DNA of 64,000 nt, from the NCBI GenBank assembly GCA_026874595.1, contig CM049316.1:28321339-28385338 (forward strand), written 5' to 3'. The position numbers and the translations under genes were made by a program. The first letter of the stretch is position 1; every line of letters begins with the position of its first letter. The notes under the pieces were generated by a model. That model did no database searches, was not told the origin of the DNA, and was given only the letters and a program-made list of their open reading frames with translations. Positions 46,401-58,400 of the stretch are shown in pieces. Source of the stretch: Sipunculus nudus (lineage: Eukaryota > Annelida > Sipuncula > Golfingiida > Sipunculidae).

Positions 46401-49400
46401 CCCCCCCCCCCCCCCCCACCCTGCTTTATGGCAGAGGCTGGTATTCCTTGGAATGAAGATATTGAGTTTTAAGTTAGATTTAAGAGAGCTGTAGTTTTAT
46501 ATAGTTTCAATTTTGTGGTCCCTGAAAAGCCTGGTTTGTTATATAAACAGGAATCCAAGGATTGAGCTAATGAGGCCTCCTGGTCATATAACTATCAATA
46601 TTTAGCAGTCTCATACCTGATAATACAAGCATGATGGTAGGTCCCATATAGATTTTAATTCCTGCTGGCCAAATTACATTATGAATGTTGTGGGAACACA
46701 ATAGATTATAATGTCACTTTGCATGATCATACAGTACTGCATGCTTATGTGGCTTTTCTTATTCAGGGTTTTGTTGTTGCAGTAGAAAGGTAGTAACAAA
46801 AACCAACTGTTAATAGTTGTTCCATAGTCTGTTTGTGTCTTTTAGTGTCATAATGACCCAAATTCTCACATTTCACAGTACCAAGCAGAACTAATCTTAT
46901 CTTGTGATTTAGTATATGTAGCTTGAAAAACTGATTTCTTTGATATATTCAGATGTGCATGTGATTTGCCTGTGGTCCATACAGTCTGAATCAGGATTTT
47001 GGCTGGAATACATCGTGATCAGATTTTGGCCTGGTCAAATTCCCGATTGGGATTTGGTCTGGACATAATAAAAATATTCTCATAATCGATTTCAGCTAAG
47101 TGCCGTGGACCACAGGTCTCTTGTTGTTTAAAGAGTACCTAAAACCTATTTTGTTCACTCACAAGTCAATTTTTAGCATTTTTAGAAAGCAATATCTCAG
47201 CTTAAAATTTAAGTATGAAGCTCAAATTTGGTATGCACAAGGACTGTTACCTAGAAATATTGAAACATCATTCAGAAATAAAATTGTGGACATATTTTCA
47301 TTTTTATGGTATCATAAATATAGCCATTCATTCATTTTCGGACGTTTTATATTAAGCTTTATGGCTGTCTGGGGAGAAAGCTATAAAAGGGATACTCTTC
47401 ATATTGTAGATTAAACATATCCAGGTTAATGACTTTGAGAATTTAAAAAATTTTGACATCAGGTCCTCTAAGTCATTGCGACATAAAATGTGTATGCCAT
47501 GACAAAATTGCAAAAATTGACCTACAGACTGGCAGGATTTGACCACATGGGGAACTACTCAGTCACTTCAAATATTTTTAGAGGAGAGGCTAACTATATG
47601 GCAATACTTTCTAACTCAAATGCTTTCATTTGTTATAAAATGTTCAACTATGATGATTATTTTCATACAAAATTAATGAAATATGCAGAAGTCCTCAGTG
47701 ATTTATCTCTTGTGTCTGTCAATATTAGTTAGAAAGGAGTGCATAACAATAATTAAAAAAGCATCCAATATGTGGACGCAAACCCTGCGCAAAGATAGTG
47801 TTCAAAATTGGTGCCATGGAATATGAATTAAATCTGTGTTATTCCTGGGAACTTTTTAACTGAAAATATTTTGTAAAACACCCTGGACATTGTGTATTGC
47901 TGTCCTTGACTATACACATAACAAGCATTAACCATGTCGCCTTCCCCCCCCCCCCCCCCCCCCCTCCCACCACCTCCCCACCTGATGTACATTGGTTTAC
48001 TGACACCTTTCAGGGAAACGTCATATGGAATGATGTCATTGTCCTCTGTGATGTCATGACTTGTACTCCAAAGATGGCCATATCATCACTTGTGATGTCC
48101 TATATAAACATATATGTGCTATAAAAACCCATAAAACACTCATTCCCGGGTTATTTACACCAAATTTAACTTCTTTGACATACCATAACCAACCTATATG
48201 ATAAATTTTTCAATAACATGTTATAACATCTCCAGATATGGTGTGGACATACACACACGCAGATACACACACAAAATTGAGTGAAAACAATAACCTCAGC
48301 GTCGTGCAGGTTAATAATATAACCATTAGTTCAGTTAATTAAAGTAAAACAGTTCAATCATATAATAAACATTATAAGAGAGTTATTAATATAAGATAAC
48401 ACAAACATATTACTGAATTTGAATATGGTTTTCAGAAACAATGGTCATAATTGTGAACAGTACTGATAATTTTGTTCACTGATGCATGAACTTGAAAATG
48501 AAATTATTTATTTTATTTCTATATAACACTCTACAGACAATCAAGTTTGTGAGTATTACCTGTGCATTGTAGTGTTTCCTGCTTGTCTGCATGTTTTAGA
48601 TAATCAGCTTTATATTGATTTTATTTCAGTTGCAAATAGGAAGAAATTCAAAGATTTTGTGAACCAGCTTGCGGCTGTGAAACTAGACGAGGTATACTTC
48701 TTTTGATGATCTTTTGATTTCACTCTGTGGCATGTGTGTTTGATGCAGATTTGATATACAGCACTGGTAGTTAGTTAATGACATCACTCACCAAGACTGA
48801 TATGATTACCTCTGCTTGTAAAACAGTATTTAGGTTTCTTCCATGTTTGTTGTTGTTATCTTGAAACCAATTTTTCATTTTTGGAAAATATCCACAAAGG
48901 GGTACTGGAGCTAAAAATATAAAATATCTTCTTTATTTGTCTCATCTTGTAACCAGCAGGGATACACAAACAGAGATAGACAGAATTAACAAATATGATG
49001 CTTTGTTGATAATTTGATATGATGATTCATGCTGGTTTATTTGTAATCTTATTTAATTTAATTTTTAATTATCAGCATTCTTCATCTCTCATGGTTGATT
49101 TATAACTATATGTCCAAACAAAAGCACAAATAATGGAAGCAAATATCATTCATCAGTCTAATTGGATGGAGGTGAAAAGGTCAACATCTGAACATCCTAA
49201 ATAAGGCATTGAACTAATTATTGCATCATATGCTGTGTTAAGGCTTTATCTTTGAATATGTAAGTTAAAATGTTGTCTTCTTAGAATACATATATTCAGT
49301 ACAGTGTTAGTATCAACATCCTTTTTCCCCCATGGTCATTTAACCATACATGTATTTAATTTTGTTTTACGCTCAAGCAAATGCATCAGGAGCCATCATT

Positions 49401-52400
49401 GGTGTTAAATCAGTAACAAGGTCACATGTAAAAATCCAAATTTAAGAAAAATTCAGATGGAACTTTTTCCTGTAAATTTGAGAGCAATAGTGTCTGAGGA
49501 TATTAGTACTAAGTATGACCAGCAGGTGTCACAAGTGGGCAGTGTTGTATTTTCAACTTTTGTAGTAACAATGCACGGTAGTTCTTTTAGTAAAACTTGG
49601 ATTAAAATATCTCTTTTATTTGAACTGAATATTCAGGTGGCCATTGTATATAGAATATGCTGTCATTTTTCCAGGTGTGTCTAGTTCTTAGCTTAATACA
49701 GTATTTAATTGACAAATAGCTCTCGTTTTGCTGTTTATTCTGTTTGTTCAGTTCAACTGCTGCTTCAAATGTATAATTTTTCCTGCAGATACTTTACAGA
49801 GTGGAAGGAAAGTGTTAGGACTTTTAAGAAAGTACAGTTGAACCTGTCTAAAGACCACCTCTCTAATATGACCACCTGTCTATTAAGACCACTGGTTATA
49901 ATGACCAGTCTAATACAAACTCCTGTGAATTAAGACCACTTTTGGTCACCCCAGGTGTGGTCTTATTACCCAGGTAATACTGTAATGTGATGTTGCCATC
50001 TCAAATGGCTAAAATTACTTCTTCTATACTTTCCAGAGTGGAGAGAAAGTATTGGTGCTTAAGAGAAAATATCGAGATGTACCAGTTTTCCCATCAGCCC
50101 CATCACACAGTGGACCCAGTAGTCAAGGTGGTGTGAAAGGCCACCCTCAAAAGAACAAAAAGTCGAGAACAGAAAAGAAACTCTTGCATCAGGATTCCCC
50201 GCTGCCCTGTGCTCTAGCGGCAGAATCCGAGATGTCAACCAGTAAAGATACAACTACGTTATCTTTAGACACAACAAACATGAACCCTGACAGCACTGGG
50301 TTATCTGTCGACACGACGTTAACACAGAATGAACCACCGGTTGCAACACCTGAGGCTAAGCCCGCAAAGGCGGGAATATCCAACATGGTTAATGCTATTG
50401 AAGCGCTGTATGAAGCTGCAGTCACAGATTTCAGCAGCCCTGGTGCCGCTGCTGCAGCTTCCGGTGCTGCCGCAGCCTCTGACGCTGCCACCAGCGCTGC
50501 TGGAGTTGAAGAAGGAAAGCAGACTGATGCAGCATCTCCCCTAGAAGATATTGCTGAATCAGCAGAAGGTGACAGCAGCAGCCTTGGACATGCTGCAGAG
50601 AGTGCTGTGGTTGAAGAGGCTGCCCCAGCATCTGTAGAGCTGAAGGAGCAGTCGGCGCAGCAAGAGGAGACAGCATCACCAACAGCAATGGAAGCTTCCA
50701 CTGAGAGCAGCAGTAAAGAATCAACACCAGAACAGGTACTTTTGTCAGTTTATTTGTTTAATTATATTAAAGGATATGTCCTTGGCCTCATGGTGGCACT
50801 TGTCTGTAGAATTAATGTGGAGAAAACCATGTGATTTGTTAAAAAATGACAACTCACCATGGACATCAACTGCAGGAAAACCCCTTGTGAAAAAGATTCT
50901 GTATCTCAACAAAAGCTTTGTACTTCTGACATTGTCAGCAACAAATTTTCAGGAAAGAATTAAAACAACATTTATTGCTAGATTTAGGTCATTCCTAAAT
51001 AATGAAAGTGACATCACACTTTCACAAGCCAATCATATCAAGGCCCAGTCTCTATTCTGCATACAGTGCTCCCATCATATAACAAACCCACATGCTAATA
51101 CATGACCTGACCAGAACGATATAAAAGTGCCATCTTTATGCAGTTTGTTTCATAATAAGTGTTTTTCCATCAGTGATTACAAAAATGAGATGTAACTAAA
51201 CTTGACATATTATATAGGAGCGTACAATTGATCTGATTAATTGTCTAGACTAGCTGATGAATCCTATCTTTGTTGTTTGACCTTACCATTAGATCTCTAG
51301 ACTTTGTTGAAACATTGAATAAGAGTGTTATATAATATACATAACACTGATACCTAATTATGATGAACACAAGGAGGTTTAATATATTACAATCCTTTGG
51401 TATGACTAAGGTCTTGGCCTTTCACAATGAATGCAACATAATTTTGTAGTTAATTACTTCTAATTAGTCAGTCATGAGATACCAGCCAATCAGCATGGTG
51501 TTGCAAGGTAAATCAACCCTATTGAGCTTAATTGATATATGCATGAACCAATGATGATATTTGTGATTTTCAAAGGTCACTCCCCATTTCTAGGGTATTA
51601 ATTATCTCAGGCAGTGGAAATTATTTTTCAGTAGCATTACGCTAAGGACTTTAGTACCCAGAGTAGACATCTATAGAGTGAATCAGTACAACTTTATTTT
51701 GGTAATTCCCTCAGGACACACCAAGTGGTGCTGAAGTAGAGGAAGAAGCTGTCAGCCCTACATTCAGTGTGAAGCAGCAAGCCCAGAAGTTGAACCGTAT
51801 AGCATCACAAACTGACATGCCAAATCAAACAGACCAGAGCTCCAAAAATGGGAACAGACAGGTGAGTTCAGTTGTCTCGGATTTCCCAGGTTCTAATCCA
51901 CATTTATCATTTATTGTGCAAAGAAGAGCTGTCTATCAACAGAATGTTAAAATCATTTTTGTTTCTTATTTAGGGATTGGTTGTCAATAAAAACAGGGCT
52001 TATTATCAGGAGAATTGTGAGAAAACATCAGTTAATAATTTGAATCCCAGTGAATATTACCCTAACCAAAGACAGTTGTAGAAAAGAAGCAGTAGTGGAG
52101 ATCTAGTGCAATCGTGGGCAAAAGAAATAAAAAGAAAAAAGAAAAAAAAGTCTGTCCCTCTGTTAACTTTTTAGTTTTAGTGTTGTGTGATAACTTACCA
52201 GGACTTTGATGGATTTTCACAAAACTCACTATTTAACTACTTACCAGTTTATTGTATCCGCCAAAACAGAGTTTTGCGGATACTATGTTTTCAGCTGGAC
52301 GCCGCCGCCGTCGCCGCCGCCGCCGCCGCCGCGTAGGTATCCGGAGAACTCCTCCGTAACTTCTGGGCGGAATTTTCCGGAACCCGGGATTATGTTTGGG

Positions 52401-55400
52401 TCACATGTGAACTGCTGCGCCCCAATTTTGTTTTGACCTCTGACCTTTCCTTTGCGCTCTGCGTCCGTTTGTGCGTCTGTTTCCACACATAAACCCACAT
52501 ATCTCGGGAACCGTTTGACCGATCAGGAAAATTTTTTTGCACAAATGTAGCCCTCGGAGAGCTTTATAACATACACCAAAAATGGTGGCGCCACCTGCAA
52601 CCATGTTTGCACAGTGTCCATCTGTTTGTCTGCCTTGGGTTAAAATCACTCATATCTCTGCAGTGACTTGACTAATTCACCTGAAATTGGGCATGCGTAA
52701 ACATCCTGGATAGCTTTTCTGATTTTATGACAGGTGGCGCCACCTACATTCACGTTTACGCTGCAGACATCCAAGCTCATATCCGGGGAACCGTTTGACC
52801 GATCAGGAAAATTCTTTTGCACAAATGTAGCCCTTGGAGAGCTTTATAACATACACCAAAAATGGTGGCGCCACCTGCAACCATGTTTGCACAGTGTCCA
52901 TCTGTTCGTCTGCCTTGGGCTAAAATCACTCATATCTCTGCAGTGACTTGACTAATTCACCTGAATTTGGGCATGCGTATACATCCTGGATAGCTTTTCT
53001 GATTTTATGACAGGTGGCGCCACCTACATTCACGTTTATGCTGCAGACATCCAAGCTCATATCTTGGGAACCGTTTGACCGATCAGGAAAATTCTTTTGC
53101 ACAAATGTAGCCCTTGGAGAGCTTTATAACATACACCAAAAATGGTGGCGCTACCTGCAACCATGTTTGCACAGTGTCCATCTGTTTGTCTGCCTTTGGT
53201 TAAAATCACTCATATCTCTGCAGTGACTTGACTAATTCACCTGAAATTTGGCATGCGTATACATCCTGGATAGCTTTTCTGATTTTATGACAGGTGGCGC
53301 CACCTACATTCACGTTTACGCTGCAGACATCCAAGCTCATATCTCGGGAACCGTTTGACCGATCAGGAAAATCTTTTTGCACAAATGTAGCCCTTGGAGA
53401 GCTTTATAACATACACCGAAAATGGTGGCACCATCTGCAACCATGTTTGCACAGTGTCCATCTGTTCGTTTGCCTTGGGTTAAAATCACTCATATCTCTG
53501 CAGTGGTTTGACTAATTCACCTGAAATTCGGCATGCTTATACATCCTGGATAGCTTTTCTGATTTTATGACAGGTGGCGCCACCCACAATCAAGTTTACG
53601 CTGCAGACATCCAAGCTCATATCTAGGGAACCGTTTGACCGATTGGGCCAAAATTTTGCATGTGTATAAATCTCACATAGCTCTCTATCATATGCAAAAT
53701 GGTGGCGCCACCTGCAGCCATGTTTGCACAGCTCCCATCTGTTTGTCTGCCATGGGATAAAATCACTCATATCTCGGCAGTGGTTTGACATATCTGCCTA
53801 AAATTTTGCAAGTTTATACATCCCCGACAGCTCTCTTGATTTTATGACAGGTGGCGCCACCTGCATTCTAGTTTATGCAGCAGATATCCAAGCTCATATC
53901 TTGGGAACCGTTTGACCGATTGGGCCAAAGTTTTGCATGTGTATAGAGCTTTCTGGATTTTTTCGTAGGTAGTGCAACCTACATACACAATTTGGCTGCA
54001 GACATCCATGCTAATATGCAACACTTCACCCGTTCCACTCTGATTTAGGCGGATACAAGTAGTCGCTTGTCGACTACCCGTATTCTAGTTATCTTTGAAG
54101 AGTTTGATTCTAGGCAAAATCACGCATATTTCTTGTGATGAGAGTTTACAAGTTGAAGACTAAGACCTGTGCATTATGCACTCTTTTGGTGATCTTGGGG
54201 CAATAATGATTTTGCACTCGGGGGGGGGGGGGGGGGGGGGAGCTAAAAAAGTGCCCCCCCCACTCAATTAAATCTAAAACCAAATATCAGTATAGAAATA
54301 AACACCTCAACCCTTTATAAGCCTTCCCCCTAAAGGATTTTTTTTTTTTTTGGGGGGGGGGGGGGGGGGGCTTTTTAACCAGGGGGGCATTGATAAATTT
54401 ATAGATATAGCATTCAGCTGCTTCTACTGGGGCAACCAGTGGTCATGCAGAGTATAATTATTCTCATGCTCGAAAGTCATGACCCATGGGTCACTTTTTA
54501 AAGGTACATGATCATTTGCAATAATATATTTATATAATCACTCTATTAGTTTGTTTGGGCTGAATTGAAACATTTTCCAGATAAACTATAATGGGTGATG
54601 GACTTGCCTTTTAAAATTCACCCACTTTATACATTGTTATGGTTATGGTGTGTGAGTAAACACTTTCCACATTAACCTGTTTAGCACAACAACACTACAC
54701 AACATGCATGGCTGCATCAGCTTCCAGTATATGATAATAATCAGCGGTTCAGTGCCTGAATGTGTGTTGAGGGGAACATTGTTGGCCAGTAATAAGTGCA
54801 CTGCCATCTTTATCTTGTATCCCGAGTGAAGTATCACAATATGACATGTATCATAAGATGATTTATCCTTTCAGGGCCAAATGCAACATTCATGAATCTT
54901 TTGACAATTAATAATAATAATTATGTTTCACTTCTTATAAAGTGAAATCGCCATTACATTGTAATGTTCAAATGCACTTCATTTGTATTATAAAATAGAT
55001 AAAATGAAAACAACATGTTGACTAAAATTCTTAAAAGTTGCATTGTCACCAAAAGAAAACTGACTGGTTTCAAACTAAGCATCTTTTCTTATGAAGAATA
55101 AAATCACCTGTATAACATTATTTTATATATATAATATTTCATGTATTTTGTTGTTTTATATATCATGAGTGAAGCATTGTAGTACGGGTCATCATAGCAG
55201 TAAAATAATATATCATTACAGCCTGTTTTTAGTGAACCTGTGAGCTTATGCGATGGTGCGGCGTCGTCTGTCGTGCGGCGTGCGTTGTCTGTACGTTAAC
55301 CATAGCTATCTCAAAAACCGCAGGAGCTAGCATTACCAATTTTTTTGCAAATAATCAATCATCCAAAAAACTATATCGGATTTTGTTTATTTTTTTCCTA

Positions 55401-58400
55401 ACGGCATTTTCTTAGATTTTATAGGGAAAAAGCTAAAAAAGCTTTAAAAATCTTCTTCTCCGAAACTGTCCAGCCAAATTGTCCAGTATTTCACAGAAAT
55501 GATCCCTGGAACAATCTTTCTCAAGTTTGTTCGAATGGTTCCAGTTCTAAGATTTTTGGCCGAGATACAGGTGGTTGAACTTTGTGAACTGTGCAAAAAA
55601 GCATATTAAAATTTAAATCTCAGAAACGGCTGTAGCTGTCATCACCAAATTTTATGTTAATGTTGGTCACATAGGTCATATCTGAAATTGAGGTATTGGT
55701 GACGCCACCTGCATGGGCCTTTTTTGTACAGGGTCATCAGTGCCTGTATCACACTGAGGGCTACAAAAAACTTCTTCTCTGAAACCATATGGCCAAAATG
55801 TTTAATATCGCAAAGAAATGATCCTAGGGTAGTGCTTTCTGAAGTTTGTTCAAATGGTCTCTTTTCAGTGACTTTTGGCTAAGTTATGGGAAGCTGAATT
55901 TAGTCATATGCCATAACAGCCCATTTTAGCTCAGTGGCTACAAAGATCTTCTTCTCAAAAACCACTGGGCCAAATTCTTAAATCTCACACATTAATTATC
56001 CTCAGATGTTGATAATTCAAGTTTGTTCAAATGGTTTTGGTTCAGTGCTTTTTGGCTGAGTTACGGGAAGCTGAACTTAGCCAGTTTGCTGTATCATCCT
56101 ATATGAGTTATAAACCTGCGAAACGTTTTTTGACTGATGCCACTGAAGCCAGTTTGTTAAATATATTACAAGAATAATTCCTACAATAATTCTTATAATA
56201 ATTGTCATTTATGGTTCAACATGAATGATTTTTGGCTGAATTATGGAGATTGAATTGAGTCATTTTACCATATATGTTAGCTGTGTGATGCTGTTACATC
56301 TAGCCTGGCACCAGTTTATCAGCATCAATTACATCATGTCACTAGACATTTAGATTTCAGGTTATCTTTGGTTAATATTGACAAGAAAGTTTTTTTAAAA
56401 GGGTTTAAAAAATTTAGATTTATGATTTAAGTTATTCATCATACCAGGCAATGTTACAATCATTGATATTCAGCTCTCTGTGGCTATATAAAGACAACTG
56501 TGCGTGGATTATAAATTATTGGTATCCCTACTCAACTTAATTCAAGAATTTGCCATTAATGAGATATATCTGTATTTTAATTTTGCATTCAGTATGCATC
56601 TGTAATAATTTTACATATGTTCCTGATTTCTTTTTTATAAAAAGTCAGCTGAAAAGCATTTTGTATTAGGAAAATAAATTTTATAATATTTAAAGTTATT
56701 TCAAGTAGGGACCACTTTTGTGTTCAGATGGCAGCACATGGTTTACCATTGGCAGATTGCCAGTGCCATGATGTTGGCCATTATAGCCAAGATGATGTCA
56801 GCTCTATAAATAGTTTTGGCACCATGTCAGGATTGGAAGAAGTGCAGCCAGGTATAGGTCAAGAGTTCACTCAGTGCAGTAGCTGCATTCTATTTATAGC
56901 TTTGCAGACTGTTCACTGCATCATATTTGGCACCAAAGTTCAGCCTGAATCTATTTATAGCTTTGGCAGACTGCCAGCTGTGTCAGATTATGCAACAGGT
57001 CAAGAGTTTACTCAATGCAGCCAGGTACAGGACAAAAGTTCACTCAGTCTAGCCAGGTGCAGGTCAAGAGTTCACTCAGTGCAGTAGCCTGAGGCAGCAA
57101 TTTGTCACAGGTCACTCGGGGGCAACTGCCTTACTCACCTGAGCCTTGTCAGCCCAGTGCATCAAACTCCAGTTTGATGTATTGGACTGATATTTTGATC
57201 TGTCTATGCGTCTTTGGTGGTATTCTCATTTACAAGACAGGTGGTGCCACGTACATTGAATTTTGCACAGTGTAAGTGCCTGCTTATTTTTACAGAGGAA
57301 TTTGACATATCAGCCTGAAATTGGGCATATTTATACATATCGAATAGCTTTGTCGTATACAAGACTGGTGGTGCCACCTACAATAATTTTTGCACAATGT
57401 GTGTCCCTGCTTATTTCTCAGGAGGGGTTTGATATATCAGTCTGAAAATTGGCATATGTGTATATCTCTGATAGCTTCGTTGTGTACAAGACTGCATGGT
57501 GGTGCCAGCTACAATTGTTTTTGTGTTGTGTGCACCCATGCCAGAATTTCAGCAGTGATGTTTGTGTAATTGTTTCTTATTTAAAATATTTAGTACTTGC
57601 ATTGTTCATATACATGAAAATTAATGGTCCAGCATTGAAGCATTATACCTGGTGTATTTCCCAATGCACAGGTTCGCATTAGGCCTGTAGGCCTTGTTTT
57701 CTAATACAGAATAAAAACATGCATGAAAAAATTCTGATATCTGAGTGGTTGGATGTGTATTATCATGAGCTTTCAGCAAACATCACATTGTCTTCATCAG
57801 CTTTGTTAAAATTCTCCAGGCTCCTGGTAATCAACATGTAATTTAGTATTTTAACTTGTGATATGTCTGTGATATAACTGTTTTTGTATATCATTATTCA
57901 TTCAAGTACAGTTGTATGTTGTAATGCACTTATGAGCAGGTGTACCTGATATGAGCGCAATATAAATTAAAAAAGCGTCTGATATGGGGATGCAAACCCT
58001 GCCTGGAAGATGGTGATATGGAATTTTAATTAAATCTGTGTTATTCCTGGGAACTTTTTAACTGAATATTTTGCAAAACACCCTGGACAATGTGGTATTG
58101 CTGTACTTGACTATAAACATAACGAACAACAACCATGCCCCCCCCCTCTCCTCCCATGATATACTTTTGTTTATGAACATCTTCAGGGAAAATGGCATGT
58201 GGCGTGACGTCATCTCCCATGATGTACTTTTGTTTATGGACACCTTTCAGGGAAACGGCACATGGCATGCATCATTGTTGCCTGTGACTTAATGGACTGA
58301 ATGGAACAGATGGCCGTATGGTCTCATGCAACATGCCATGTAGTAAAATGTGCTATAAAAACCTTTAAACATCTTTTATGGGGTTATTAATGCTTTGATT

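Noticed and set aside
47100-47414. 104-residue frame in SOWAH intron 1
   Set aside because: No family features, no fitting splice sites, and low-complexity hydrophobic composition typical of AT-rich intron DNA.
50189-50701. 170-residue open frame on minus across SOWAH exon 3
   Set aside because: It is a shadow of the low-complexity Ala/Ser codons of the real exon; no start context, splice logic or family features.
52734-53515. Three near-identical 70-73-residue frames beginning MAPPTFTF
   Set aside because: Each is one turn of the 280-bp Helitron array; the identity reflects DNA repetition, not a protein family.
56728-57087. 119-residue frame with repeated EFTQCS motifs
   Set aside because: It arises from the tandem CACTCAGTGCAG-type DNA units of HelB; the inverse copy in HelA does not keep it open.
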